Shown here: piece by piece, positions 42,496 through 51,570 of the stretch
Layout: every line of letters begins with the position of its first letter
Position numbering within the stretch: the stretch's first letter is position 1
Assembly: GCA_012735215.1 (NCBI GenBank)
Contig: JAAYHX010000021.1
Location: forward strand, 1 to 64,000
Source of the DNA: Tissierellia bacterium
Lineage (GTDB): Bacteria > Bacillota > Clostridia > Tissierellales > Tepidimicrobiaceae
DNA: 64,000 bases
Direction: 5' to 3'
Program-made: the position numbers and the translations under genes
Notes under the pieces: model-generated
Databases searched by the model: none
Seen by the model: only the letters and a program-made list of their open reading frames with translations
Told to the model about the DNA's origin: nothing

Positions 42496-45400
42496 ATGGT
42501 CAACATGTTAATCGATCCATTAAGGAATATGGCATCTTATAAAAAATTACTTGAGGATATAAAGAGTTTGCGAAGTCCTATATCTATTTCTGGCCTTATA
42601 GAAGAGAATATTGGGCATATTGCTTATGCCCTAAATCAACATGCAGATAAGCCCATATTAGTAATAGTGCACAGTGAAGCAAAGGCTCAAAGAATATATG
42701 ATGATATTAAAAACTTCGATGAAAGAGTAGTTGAGCTGCTTCCTGAAAAGGAGATAATGTTTTACAAGGTGGATGCTATAAGCACTGAAAGAAGTGTGGA
42801 CAGACTCAGGGTCCTATCAAGGCTGGCCAAAGGGGAACCTATTATAGTGGTTGCCCATATAGATGCAGTGCTGAGCAAATTTACTGCCCCTAATATATTT
42901 AAGGAAAGCTCTTTAAGTCTAAGGGTAGGAGATGTAGTGGACTTAAAGGACCTAGCCCAAAGGCTTGTCCAATGTGGTTATAAGAGAGAGAACATGGTAG
43001 AAGCTGTAGGACAGTTTAGCATAAGGGGTGGCATAGTTGACTTTTTCCCTCCAAATTGTCTCAATCCCTATAGAATCGAGCTCTTTGATGATGAAGTAGA
43101 TTCTATTCGTACTTTTGAAGTGGAAACCCAAAGATCCATTGAAATGGTCCAATCCCTATTCCTACCACCAGTAAAGGAAATATTGATTTTAGAAGACTAT
43201 AGGCAAACAATTATTGAAAACATGATGGAAGAACTTAATAGTCTAGTAAAAAACAAGAAACTAGAGCATAAAATTAAAGAGAAGATAGAGGATAAATTTG
43301 GAGCATATATTGGAGAACTTGAAGAGGATCTCTACATATCCAATATGGATATGCTTATTCCATATATACCTGAAGAGTATATTTCAAGCATATTGGATTA
43401 TTTTAGTAAGGACTGCTTAGTTTTTATAGATGAACCTACAAGAATAGAGGAAAGGGCTAGTGCCATAAGTGAACAATACCTTATGAGATATTCTGACGTA
43501 CTCGAGTTGGGGGAAGTGCTGCCTAGCCATATGAGGATAAATTATGAATATGAGGACTTGTTAGATAAAATCAAGGATAAAGTTTGCATAATAAATACGG
43601 CAATTACAAAGACTGATAGGAAATTCAATCCTGTATCAGTTTTAAAATTTGCTGCTAAATCCATGCAGTCCTTTCATAACAATATAGAATTGTTCAACAA
43701 GGAGTTAAACTACTATAAGTATAGGGGATATAAGGTAATAGTATTTTCTGGCAGCCCAGATAAGGGAAAAAACCTTTATTCAAGCCTGATGGATTTAGAC
43801 ACCCTATGCAACTATTCTGATGACCTAAAGAAGGAAATCAAGTCAAGTCAAGTTTTCATAGTACCTGGCAGTATACATGGTGGATTTGAATATTCGGATA
43901 TTAAATTAGCTGTAATTGGAGATAAGGATATATATGGATCCATTAAGGAGAGCAGAAAGGCTAAGAAAAAGCCTAGCAAGGATGTCATAAGCTTTGCAGA
44001 TTTAAAGATCGGAGATTATGTGGTTCACGAAAATCATGGTATAGGCCAGTATTCTGGAGTGGAGCAGCTTAATATTCAAGGAGTAGTTAAGGATTATCTG
44101 GTAATCAACTATAAGGGCAATGACAAGCTCTATGTTCCTATAGATCAGATGAATCTAATTCAGAAGTATATTGGAGGAGATTCAGTTAAGCCAAAAATCA
44201 ACAGGCTTAGCAGCCCAGAGTGGGTTAGGGTAAAACAAAGAGCAAGAAAAGCTGTAGAAGATATGGCAAAGGACTTATTAGAGCTGTATGCCAAGAGAGA
44301 AACTGTAAAGGGCTTTGCCTTTTCCCCGGATACAGTATGGCAAAAGCAGTTTGAAGATGCCTTCCCCTATGAGGAAACGGAAGCTCAAATAAGAAGCGTT
44401 GAAGAGATAAAGAAGGATATGGAAAAGGAAAGGCCTATGGACAGACTCCTATGTGGAGATGTGGGCTATGGGAAAACGGAAGTGGCCTTAAGGGCGGCCT
44501 TTAAGGCTGTAATGGATGGCAAGCAGGTAGCTTTTTTAGTTCCAACAACCATATTGGCTCAACAGCATTATAATACCATAGTAGACAGGTTTAAAGACTA
44601 CCCGGTAAGTGTAGATGTGCTAAGCAGGTTTAAAAGTCCAAAGGATCAGAAGAGAATAGTGGAAGGGCTTGAGAAAGGACTAGTCGATATAGTTGTAGGA
44701 ACCCATAGGCTACTATCTAAGGATGTGAAGTTTAAAGATTTGGGACTGCTAATAGTAGATGAGGAACAGAGATTTGGTGTTAAACATAAGGAAGCTTTGA
44801 AGAAGATGAAGGAAAATGTGGATGTTCTTACCCTTACAGCAACCCCTATTCCTAGAACCCTCCACATGTCATTAATTGGAGTTAGGGACATGAGCGTAAT
44901 AGATGAACCTCCTGGACAAAGATACCCTATAGAGACCTATGTGGTAGAATTTAATGAACAGATGGTAAGGGAAGCTATATTAAAGGAACTAAATAGGGGA
45001 GGACAAGTATACTATGTATATAATAGGGTTGAAGACATTGACAAAATGGCTTCTCGCTTGAACAAACTAGTGCCCGAAGCCAACATAGTCATAGGGCATG
45101 GACAGATGAGCGAGAAAGAGCTGGAAAAGATAATGATGGACTTTATAGATCAAAAATATAATGTTCTAGTATGTACAACCATTATCGAAACGGGCCTGGA
45201 CATACCTAATGTAAATACCATTATAGTTTATGATGCTGATAAGATGGGTCTATCCCAGCTATACCAATTGAGAGGAAGGGTTGGAAGGACTGACCGGATT
45301 GCCTATGCTTATTTTACCTATGAAAAGAACAAGGTATTAACAGAGGTAGCCGAAAAGAGGCTCAAGGCTATAAAAGATTTTACTGAATTTGGCTCTGGAT

Positions 45401-46002
45401 TCAAGGTAGCCATGAGGGATTTGGAAATAAGGGGAACTGGTAATCTTCTAGGAGTGGAGCAGCATGGACACATTGCCACTATAGGATATGACCTTTATGT
45501 TAAATTTTTGAATCAGGCAATAAGGAAGCTAAAGGGAGAAATTGTAGAGGAAACAGTTGATACCACTATTGATTTATCGGTAGATGGATATATTCCTACT
45601 AAATATATTGAGGATGAGGAACAGAAGATTGAAATCTACAAGAAGATTGCAGCTGTCAAGGATGATAGGGACTATAGTGAATTGGTAGATGAATTGGTGG
45701 ACAGGTTTGGGGATCTACCTAAGGAAGTGGAGAACCTGTTGGATATTTCCTATATCAAAAATAATGCCGGTGATTATCATATTCAAAATATTACTCAGTC
45801 CAATAAGGTGATTACTTTAGAGTTCAGTTCTGCAGAACATATTTCACCAGATTTAATTCACTATCTAGCTGAACAATATGGGAAGGCCATTGGATTTGAT
45901 TTGTCTAAAACTCCTTCCTTTAGCTACAAATACAGGGATGATTTACTAAATGAACTTAAGGATGTAATAAACAATATTAGAACTTTTTTCAATAAGAGAT
46001 AA
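42496..46002 (+). CDS. mfd: transcription-repair coupling factor Mfd
   Basis: This 1168-residue DNA translocase removes stalled RNA polymerase and recruits UvrA. It has a UvrB-homology domain at the N terminus (about 1-350) and an RNA polymerase interaction domain near 500 (GDYVVHENHGIGQY). The RecG-like helicase core has Walker A GDVGYGKTE (about 654-662), DEEQRFG, 'TATPIPRTL' and the 'GRVGRTDR' motif VI. A C-terminal TRCF domain follows. ATG 42496 has AAGGAGAG upstream. The Bacillus fin gene, usually between pth and mfd, is absent. Confidence 0.97.
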   Translation: MVNMLIDPLRNMASYKKLLEDIKSLRSPISISGLIEENIGHIAYALNQHADKPILVIVHSEAKAQRIYDDIKNFDERVVELLPEKEIMFYKVDAISTERSVDRLRVLSRLAKGEPIIVVAHIDAVLSKFTAPNIFKESSLSLRVGDVVDLKDLAQRLVQCGYKRENMVEAVGQFSIRGGIVDFFPPNCLNPYRIELFDDEVDSIRTFEVETQRSIEMVQSLFLPPVKEILILEDYRQTIIENMMEELNSLVKNKKLEHKIKEKIEDKFGAYIGELEEDLYISNMDMLIPYIPEEYISSILDYFSKDCLVFIDEPTRIEERASAISEQYLMRYSDVLELGEVLPSHMRINYEYEDLLDKIKDKVCIINTAITKTDRKFNPVSVLKFAAKSMQSFHNNIELFNKELNYYKYRGYKVIVFSGSPDKGKNLYSSLMDLDTLCNYSDDLKKEIKSSQVFIVPGSIHGGFEYSDIKLAVIGDKDIYGSIKESRKAKKKPSKDVISFADLKIGDYVVHENHGIGQYSGVEQLNIQGVVKDYLVINYKGNDKLYVPIDQMNLIQKYIGGDSVKPKINRLSSPEWVRVKQRARKAVEDMAKDLLELYAKRETVKGFAFSPDTVWQKQFEDAFPYEETEAQIRSVEEIKKDMEKERPMDRLLCGDVGYGKTEVALRAAFKAVMDGKQVAFLVPTTILAQQHYNTIVDRFKDYPVSVDVLSRFKSPKDQKRIVEGLEKGLVDIVVGTHRLLSKDVKFKDLGLLIVDEEQRFGVKHKEALKKMKENVDVLTLTATPIPRTLHMSLIGVRDMSVIDEPPGQRYPIETYVVEFNEQMVREAILKELNRGGQVYYVYNRVEDIDKMASRLNKLVPEANIVIGHGQMSEKELEKIMMDFIDQKYNVLVCTTIIETGLDIPNVNTIIVYDADKMGLSQLYQLRGRVGRTDRIAYAYFTYEKNKVLTEVAEKRLKAIKDFTEFGSGFKVAMRDLEIRGTGNLLGVEQHGHIATIGYDLYVKFLNQAIRKLKGEIVEETVDTTIDLSVDGYIPTKYIEDEEQKIEIYKKIAAVKDDRDYSELVDELVDRFGDLPKEVENLLDISYIKNNAGDYHIQNITQSNKVITLEFSSAEHISPDLIHYLAEQYGKAIGFDLSKTPSFSYKYRDDLLNELKDVINNIRTFFNKR

Positions 46003-46053
46003 AAAACCCTTGTTATAAAAACCTCCTTAATTGGGAATTATAATATATTACTA

Positions 46054-46071
46054 TTAATGTAATTACATTAA
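46054..46071. promoter_or_regulatory. 18-bp perfect palindrome upstream of spoVT
   Basis: TTAATGTAA-TTACATTAA is a perfect palindrome without a spacer, 79 bases before the spoVT ATG and just ahead of a candidate forespore promoter. It is a plausible site for a dimeric regulator, possibly SpoVT itself or an AbrB relative. Confidence 0.45.
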
Positions 46072-46088
46072 CTTAAGATACCATAAAT

Positions 46089-46118
46089 GTATAAAAAATT
46101 CCTATTAGTAAAATAATA
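46089..46118 (+). promoter_or_regulatory. candidate forespore (sigma-G/sigma-F) promoter of spoVT
   Basis: GTATA (46089-46093), an 18-base spacer and AATAATA (46112-46118) match the Bacillus sigma-G pattern gHATR-N18-cATnHTA with one mismatch. spoVT is a sigma-G gene in B. subtilis. AT richness raises the chance of coincidence. Confidence 0.4.
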
Positions 46119-46149
46119 AAAGCACAATATACTTTTAAGGAGGGAAACC

Positions 46150-46701
46150 ATGAAGGCAACTGGTATAGTTAGACGTATAGATGATTTAGGTAGAGTTGTT
46201 ATACCTAAGGAAATTAGGCGTACCTTACGGATTAGAGAAGGAGATCCATTGGAAATTTTCACAGATAGAGAAGGGGAAGTTATACTTAAAAAATACTCTC
46301 CTATTGGAGAGTTAAACGAGTTTGCTAATGAGTATTGTGAGGCTTTATATGAAACTACTAAACATATAGCAATAATTACTGACAGGGATCATATTATTGC
46401 CATAGCTGGAGGATCTAAAAAGGAATACCTTGATAAAAGGATAAGTCCCGAGCTGGAAAAAATAATGGAATCCAGAAGTATCTATATAAGCGGTGAACAG
46501 AACAAGCCTATAAGGATATTTTACGAAGATGAGGATCCAGAAGAGTATACAGCCCAGGTTGTATCCCCTATAGTTATGCAGGGGGATCCTATTGGAAGTG
46601 TAGTTCTTCTGTCTAAGGAAGCAGATGCTACAATTGGAGAAACAGAGATTAAACTGCTTGAAACGGCTGCTGGATTTTTGTCCAAACAGATGGAGAATTA
46701 G
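46150..46701 (+). CDS. spoVT: stage V sporulation protein T
   Basis: The 183-residue forespore transcription factor has an N-terminal AbrB-type swapped-hairpin DNA-binding domain (MKATGIVRRIDDLGRVVIPKEIRRTLRIREGDPLEI, abridged) and a C-terminal GAF-like domain (about 55-180). The sequence is strongly conserved with Bacillus SpoVT. SpoVT adjusts sigma-G-dependent genes late in sporulation. The ATG follows AAGGAGGGAAACC. Confidence 0.97.
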   Translation: MKATGIVRRIDDLGRVVIPKEIRRTLRIREGDPLEIFTDREGEVILKKYSPIGELNEFANEYCEALYETTKHIAIITDRDHIIAIAGGSKKEYLDKRISPELEKIMESRSIYISGEQNKPIRIFYEDEDPEEYTAQVVSPIVMQGDPIGSVVLLSKEADATIGETEIKLLETAAGFLSKQMEN

Positions 46702-46733
46702 CCTACCAGAACTGGTAGGTTAAATTATTTTGG
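46700..46733 (+). terminator. terminator after spoVT
   Basis: A stem of 8-10 bp (46700-46709 with 46712-46721; core CCTACCAG/CTGGTAGG) is followed by AAATTATTTT. The loop is short. Confidence 0.55.
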
Positions 46734-46854
46734 TTGAGGGTAGTAAGGGTTAAAGTATGCTAAAATTTTGGACTCTGTGTTATAAAGCTATATTAAATTA
46801 AATATATTTTTGATATAATAAGTTTAGTTTTGATTAAAATTAGGGGGAAATTGC

Positions 46855-48465
46855 ATGTCGAAGAACAACTTTTTAAAAGGAGCTGCTATTTTAGGAATTG
46901 CAGGTATAATTGTAAAAATACTTGGAGCTTTTTATAGAATACCTCTAAGCAACATAATTCAGACAGAAGGGATGGGATACTATCAGACAGCCTATCCTTT
47001 ATATGTTTTATTGCTTACAGTTTCTACATCTGGTTTTCCAGTAGCTATTGCAAAGCTGGTGTCAGAAAAAAGGGCCTTAGGGGACTATAGGGGTGCTTTT
47101 AAAGCCTTTAAGGTAGCTTTTGCTGGACTTTTTATAGCTGGATTAATTACATCTTTATTTGTATTCTCCAATGCCCGTAGCATTGTTAAGTTCTTAGGAA
47201 ACGAAAATGCATATTATGCTCTTCTTGGCCTAGGACCAGCCTTGTTTTTCGTTCCTCTAATGTCAGCCTTTAGGGGATTTTTTCAGGGTAGACAGTATAT
47301 GATGCCTACTGCCTTATCCCAGATAGCTGAACAGTTTTTCAGAGTGGTTATAGGCTTGGTGTTGACTCTAATCTTATTGGACAGAGGAAAAGCTGTAGCA
47401 GCTGGAGGTGCTTCCTTTGGGGGTTCCGTAGGGGCAATGGCTGGAACCATAGTCATGATCATAATATACTTGAAGGGCAGGAAAGAAATAAGAAATGAAA
47501 TGAATACAACTAGACTCCATGAGGAAGAAAGGATTTCTAGGATTATTAAAAACCTGCTCATTATTGCAGTGCCCATAACAATTGGGGCGGCTATTGTGCC
47601 TATTATCAATACTATAGATACACTAATTGTGCTGAAGAGACTTCAAAGTATAGGCTTTACAGAAATGGAAGCAAATAGTTTATATGGACAGCTAACAGGC
47701 CTTGCCCAAACCTTAATAAATTTACCACAAATTTTTTCACAAGCTTTGGCAGTTAGTCTAGTGCCTGCCATATCTGAAGCAAGTGCTAGAAAGAACTATC
47801 ATGATATTAGGAGTATCACTACATCGGGCATCAGGATTACACTGCTCATAGGCTTGCCCTGTGGCATAGGCTTGTTTATATTGGCCACTCCTATTATAAA
47901 CCTCTTATATTACAAAAATACCTTAGAGACAATACAGAGTACAGGCCAGATACTTGCGGTACTTTCCTTTGGAGTAATATTTTTAACTCTGGTTCAATCC
48001 CTTACTGCTATATTACAGGGATTAGGCAGACCCTTTGTATCTGTTAAGAATTTGTTGTTTGGCGCTATTGCAAAGATAATCCTTACTTATACTTTAACCG
48101 GTGTAAAGTGGATCAACATAAGGGGGGCTGCCATTGGTACTGTTACTGCATATTTAATTGCTGGTGTGTTGGACTTTATAAGCGTACGAAAATACACTAG
48201 AATAAGGATAAATATAAAAGAAATATTTATAAAGCCAATTGTATCTACCCTAGGCATGGCAGTTGCAGGTAGGCTAACTTATATGGGTATATTAAACATA
48301 GTAGATTCTAGATTAGCTACTGTAGTGGCCATAATAGTAGCGGCTGGAGTATATGGTATACTCCTTTTAGTAACAAGAACATTGACTTATGATGATTTTA
48401 GCCTTCTGCCAAAGGGAGATAAGATTGCTGATAAGTTAGTAAAGCTAAAGCTTATCAATAGATAA
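46855..48465 (+). CDS. yabM: MATE/MOP-type polysaccharide exporter (SpoVB/YabM family)
   Basis: The 536-residue integral membrane protein has about 14 helices. It starts with the family signature KGAAILGIAGIIVKILGAFYRIPLSNII (abridged) and contains 'GMGYYQTAYPLYVLLLTVSTSGFPVAIAKLVSE'. Members of this branch (SpoVB, YtgP, MurJ) flip lipid-linked wall or cortex precursors. The position after spoVT matches Bacillus yabM. ATG 46855 follows TAGGGGGAAATTGC. MurJ-like lipid II flippase activity is possible but not shown. Confidence 0.92.
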   Translation: MSKNNFLKGAAILGIAGIIVKILGAFYRIPLSNIIQTEGMGYYQTAYPLYVLLLTVSTSGFPVAIAKLVSEKRALGDYRGAFKAFKVAFAGLFIAGLITSLFVFSNARSIVKFLGNENAYYALLGLGPALFFVPLMSAFRGFFQGRQYMMPTALSQIAEQFFRVVIGLVLTLILLDRGKAVAAGGASFGGSVGAMAGTIVMIIIYLKGRKEIRNEMNTTRLHEEERISRIIKNLLIIAVPITIGAAIVPIINTIDTLIVLKRLQSIGFTEMEANSLYGQLTGLAQTLINLPQIFSQALAVSLVPAISEASARKNYHDIRSITTSGIRITLLIGLPCGIGLFILATPIINLLYYKNTLETIQSTGQILAVLSFGVIFLTLVQSLTAILQGLGRPFVSVKNLLFGAIAKIILTYTLTGVKWINIRGAAIGTVTAYLIAGVLDFISVRKYTRIRINIKEIFIKPIVSTLGMAVAGRLTYMGILNIVDSRLATVVAIIVAAGVYGILLLVTRTLTYDDFSLLPKGDKIADKLVKLKLINR

Positions 48466-48491
48466 AATTATATGTGCAAAGGAGAAAAAAT

Positions 48492-49961
48492 ATGGGAAAG
48501 ATAAACATTTTAGGCTTAGGTCCTGGAGATGTTGATTCCTTAACCATTGGAGTAATTAATCAGATAAATAGTGGGATTAAAAATTACTTGAGAACAGAAA
48601 AGCATCCAGCAATTAGCTATTTTCAGGACAACAATGTTCAATACCAATCCTATGATTATGTTTATGAACAAGAGGATGATTTTTCAGATGTATATGAAAA
48701 AATAGTAGAGGATCTGATAATAAAGTCCAAGGAAGAAGGAGAAATAAACTACTTAGTGCCAGGCAACCCATTAGTAGCTGAGAAAACCGTTGAGATACTG
48801 TTACAGAAGGAAGAGCTAGATTTAGAAATTGAAGTATTTGCTGGCATGAGCTTTATTGACCCTGTTATCCAATTGGTAAGAAGAGATCCTGTTAATGGAT
48901 TGAAAATAGTGGACGGTACTAGCTTGCAGATGAATGATGTGGATATTAATATTGATTGCTTGATAGTCCAGGTGTATAACAATAGGGTTGCCTCTAATAT
49001 AAAGCTAACCCTATCAGAGGTTTATGGAGATGATTATGAGATATATGTGGTAAACAGTGCTGGCATAAAGGAAAAAGAAAAGCTGATAAGAATTCCTATA
49101 TTTGAATTAGATAGAATAGATACTATTGATTCTCTCACAAGTATATATGTACCTAAATTGGATAAAATAATTAAAAAAGTCTTCAACTTTGACGATATAA
49201 TAAATACAACTAGGTTACTAAGAAGTGAAGAAGGTTGTCCTTGGGATAGGAAGCAGACTCACGAATCCATAAGGGATTGTGTAATTGAGGAGGCTTATGA
49301 GGTAGTAGATGCCATTGATAAGGGAGATCTAGATAGCTTAGTTGAAGAGTTAGGAGACTTGTTATTTCAGGTAGTTTTCCACTGTCAAATAGGCCAAGAA
49401 GAAGGGGAGTTTAATCTACTAGATGTTACAACAGCCCTAAACAATAAATTGATTTATAGACATCCCCATGTTTTTGGTGAAAAAAAAGTAGAAAAATCTG
49501 AGGAAGTAGTATATAATTGGAATAAGTTGAAATATAAAGATAGAGGCATCTCAAGCTATGCAGAAATACTAAAAGATGTACCAAAACTTCCTTCCTTGAT
49601 GAGAAGCTTTAAAGTTCAGGAAAGAGCTGCGCAGATTGGATTTGATTGGGATCATATAGATGGACCTCTAGATAAGGTTAAGGAAGAGTATTATGAAGTG
49701 ATGGAGTGTATAAACACTTTACAAGGTGGTGATGTGAAGAAGGTAGAGGAGGAATTAGGAGATTTATTGTTCGCTGTTGTTAATGTATGTAGGTTTTTAA
49801 ATGTTAATCCCGAACTAGCGCTAAATAGGACTATAAACAAGTTTATAACTAGGTTTGAGATGATGGAAAAGTATAGCAATAAGTTGGGAAAGAAGTTAGA
49901 AGAGATGACTCTTGAAGAAATGGATAAGCTATGGGATGAAGCAAAGTTACATAAATATTGA
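48492..49961 (+). CDS. mazG: nucleoside triphosphate pyrophosphohydrolase with tetrapyrrole-methylase-like domain
   Basis: This 489-residue YabN-type fusion has an N-terminal SAM-dependent tetrapyrrole methylase-like domain (about 1-220, starting INILGLGPGDVDSLTIG) and a C-terminal tandem MazG region. The first MazG has LRSEEGCPWDRKQTHESI and 'EEAYEVVDAIDKGDLDSLVEELGDLLFQVVFH', with E-x2-E and E-x2-D metal ligands; the second has 'EEELGDLLFAVVNVCRFL'. It hydrolyses abnormal NTPs. ATG 48492 has AAAGGAGAA upstream; GTG 48474 lies before that site. It lies 26 bases after yabM. Confidence 0.95.
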   Translation: MGKINILGLGPGDVDSLTIGVINQINSGIKNYLRTEKHPAISYFQDNNVQYQSYDYVYEQEDDFSDVYEKIVEDLIIKSKEEGEINYLVPGNPLVAEKTVEILLQKEELDLEIEVFAGMSFIDPVIQLVRRDPVNGLKIVDGTSLQMNDVDINIDCLIVQVYNNRVASNIKLTLSEVYGDDYEIYVVNSAGIKEKEKLIRIPIFELDRIDTIDSLTSIYVPKLDKIIKKVFNFDDIINTTRLLRSEEGCPWDRKQTHESIRDCVIEEAYEVVDAIDKGDLDSLVEELGDLLFQVVFHCQIGQEEGEFNLLDVTTALNNKLIYRHPHVFGEKKVEKSEEVVYNWNKLKYKDRGISSYAEILKDVPKLPSLMRSFKVQERAAQIGFDWDHIDGPLDKVKEEYYEVMECINTLQGGDVKKVEEELGDLLFAVVNVCRFLNVNPELALNRTINKFITRFEMMEKYSNKLGKKLEEMTLEEMDKLWDEAKLHKY

Positions 49962-49988
49962 TTATTTCGTAAAATTACAGTATAATAA

Positions 49989-50015
49989 GAAGGATTTTTG
50001 TAATTAATATAGAAT
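49989..50015 (+). promoter_or_regulatory. sigma-H type promoter of hup
   Basis: GAAGGATTT (49989-49997), 11 bases, then ATAGAAT (50009-50015). It has the same two boxes and spacing as the spoVG promoter and fits the sigma-H consensus fully. Confidence 0.75.
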
Positions 50016-50060
50016 AACTAATAAGAAAAAATTAATTTTTTTCAAAAGGAGGAATTTATA

Positions 50061-50339
50061 ATGAATAAAGCTGAATTAGTTACTAGCATGGCCGAGAAAG
50101 CAAATATGACTAAGAAGGATGCTGAAATTGCATTAAACGCATTCATAGACACAGTAAGCGAAGCTTTAGCAAAAGGAGAAAAGGTTCAATTAGTAGGATT
50201 TGGAACTTTTGAAGTAAGAGATAGAAAAGCTAGAGAAGGTAGAAATCCAAGAAATCCAGAAGAAGTTATCCAAATCCCAGCATCAAAAGCACCTGTATTC
50301 AAAGCTGGTAAAGGATTAAAAGAAACTGTTAACAAGTAA
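50061..50339 (+). CDS. hup: HU family DNA-binding protein
   Basis: The 92-residue histone-like protein bends and compacts DNA as a dimer. It has the full HU sequence: MNKAELVTSMAEKA, VQLVGFGTFEVRDRKAREGRNPRNPEEVIQIPASKAPVFKAGKGLKE (abridged), with the DNA-binding arm RKAREGRNPR. ATG 50061 follows AAAGGAGGAATTTAT. HU also sits at this position (between yabN and yabO) in related Firmicutes. The sigma-H-type promoter suggests extra synthesis in stationary phase. Confidence 0.97.
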   Translation: MNKAELVTSMAEKANMTKKDAEIALNAFIDTVSEALAKGEKVQLVGFGTFEVRDRKAREGRNPRNPEEVIQIPASKAPVFKAGKGLKETVNK

Positions 50340-50376
50340 ACATACCTTTCATATTGATACTTATTAATTAGATTGT

Positions 50377-50408
50377 AAAAAAAATCAGGTCATTGACCTG
50401 GTTTTTTT
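50377..50408 (+). terminator. terminator after hup
   Basis: A GC core (50386-50391 with 50395-50400) is extended by A/T pairs, with the U-tract at 50402-50408. Confidence 0.85.
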
Positions 50409-50437
50409 GTATCACGGAAATATAAGGAGATGATAGT

Positions 50438-50680
50438 ATGAGGTTAGATAAGTTTTTAAAGAATTCTAGGATAATTAAGAGAAGGACTGTTGCTAAAGAA
50501 GCATGCCTACAAGGCAGAGTGCATATAAACGGTAAAATAGCTAAGCCAGGGGATGAGGTTAAACTAGGGGATATAATAACTGTAAACTTGGGAACTAATA
50601 CTCTTAAGGTAAAAGTCTTAGATGTACAGGATAATGTTAAAAAGGATCAGGCAGCAGAACTATATGAATATATTGATTAG
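50438..50680 (+). CDS. rqcP: RqcP (YabO) S4-domain ribosome quality control factor
   Basis: The 80-residue protein is mostly one S4 RNA-binding domain: MRLDKFLKNSRIIKRRTVAKEAC, GRVHINGKIAKPGDEVKLGDIITV (abridged). In B. subtilis, RqcP (YabO) works with RqcH in alanine tailing of stalled nascent chains on 50S subunits. ATG 50438 follows AAGGAGATGAT. The position after hup matches the Bacillus order. Confidence 0.93.
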   Translation: MRLDKFLKNSRIIKRRTVAKEACLQGRVHINGKIAKPGDEVKLGDIITVNLGTNTLKVKVLDVQDNVKKDQAAELYEYID

Positions 50681-50709
50681 AGGCTTTGTTCTAAAAGCCT
50701 TTTTTTTTT
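50681..50709 (+). terminator. terminator after rqcP
   Basis: A 7-bp stem (50681-50687 with 50694-50700) and a 6-base loop, followed by nine T residues. Confidence 0.85.
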
Positions 50710-50750
50710 CATAATAATAGATTAACGAAAGTAGTAGGAGGTGGATTTAT

Positions 50751-51032
50751 ATGGCTGAAGGCAACATAAGATTTAAAAATCAAAACATACTGGTTGAGGA
50801 TAGAAATAGGGTTACCATAACTGGGGTAGAGCAGGTAGGGAGTTTTAATGATAATACTATTACCTTAAAGACTATTAAAGGAGGAATGATAATAAAAGGT
50901 GAAAACTTAAATGTTGATAAGTTGAATTTAGATGATGGCAATGTGAAGATAAGTGGCATCATAAATGGGATCAACTATGTAGACAAGGAATCAAGTCAAA
51001 AAGGTAATATAATAGGTAAAATATTCAAATAA
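50751..51032 (+). CDS. yabP: spore cortex protein YabP
   Basis: The 93-residue protein matches YabP/YqfC: 'ENQNILVEDRNRVTITGVEQVGSFNDNTITLKTIKGGMIIKGENLNV', with beta-rich character. YabP is needed with YabQ for spore cortex formation in Bacillus and is made in the mother cell. ATG 50751 has AGGAGGTGG upstream. It is followed after 15 bases by yabQ. Confidence 0.93.
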   Translation: MAEGNIRFKNQNILVEDRNRVTITGVEQVGSFNDNTITLKTIKGGMIIKGENLNVDKLNLDDGNVKISGIINGINYVDKESSQKGNIIGKIFK

Positions 51033-51047
51033 TATAGGGTGTTTATA

Positions 51048-51524
51048 ATGGATGTGGGCATCAAAATTGAATTCTACATTTTTTTAAATTCCATCTATGC
51101 AGGCTTGATAACGGGAATTATTTATGATTGGTATAGGGTTATAAGATATTATTTTAAGCCAAAGGGATTTGCTACATTGATAGAGGACTTATTGTTTTGG
51201 ATAGGGGTAGGTTTAATTTTCTTTTACATTATAAATAAAAGCAATTGGGGCCAGCTTAGGGCGTATATATTCATTGGCTATTTTCTAGGAGGCTTGCTGT
51301 ATTTAAAGCTATTAAGCAAAGTACTATTTCCTTTTTTCATAAGGATATTTAATAGGCTTAGGCTTGTGATCAAAGGAATAGTTTATATATTGAAGTTTCC
51401 CTTTGTTAGGGTTAGGAAGATCTTATCCCCGGCTGCTAAAAGAATAAGGAAGGCAAAGAAGGTGTCCAAGGAAGCGGTAGGTGAAACTATAAGGCTTAGA
51501 AGAATTATTTCTAAAAAAAAATAG
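51048..51524 (+). CDS. yabQ: spore cortex biosynthesis protein YabQ
   Basis: This 158-residue membrane protein has three or four hydrophobic segments in its first 95 residues ('FYIFLNSIYAGLITGIIYDWYRVIRY', 'DLLFWIGVGLIFFYIINKSNWGQLRAYIFIGYFLGGLLYL'), then a basic tail rich in Lys and Arg. It matches YabQ, a mother-cell protein at the outer forespore membrane. ATG 51048 has ATAGGGTG eight bases upstream; GTG 51039 lies within that site. Confidence 0.92.
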   Translation: MDVGIKIEFYIFLNSIYAGLITGIIYDWYRVIRYYFKPKGFATLIEDLLFWIGVGLIFFYIINKSNWGQLRAYIFIGYFLGGLLYLKLLSKVLFPFFIRIFNRLRLVIKGIVYILKFPFVRVRKILSPAAKRIRKAKKVSKEAVGETIRLRRIISKKK

Positions 51525-51549
51525 AGGATTTTTAGAATACTTATAGAAT
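51523..51549 (+). promoter_or_regulatory. sigma-H type promoter of divIC
   Basis: AGAGGATTT (51523-51531), 11 bases, then ATAGAAT (51543-51549). It matches the sigma-H consensus and has the same downstream box as the spoVG and hup elements. It lies at the yabQ stop codon, 22 bases before the divIC ATG. Confidence 0.7.
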
Positions 51550-51570
51550 AATAAGACTAGGTGATGTTTT

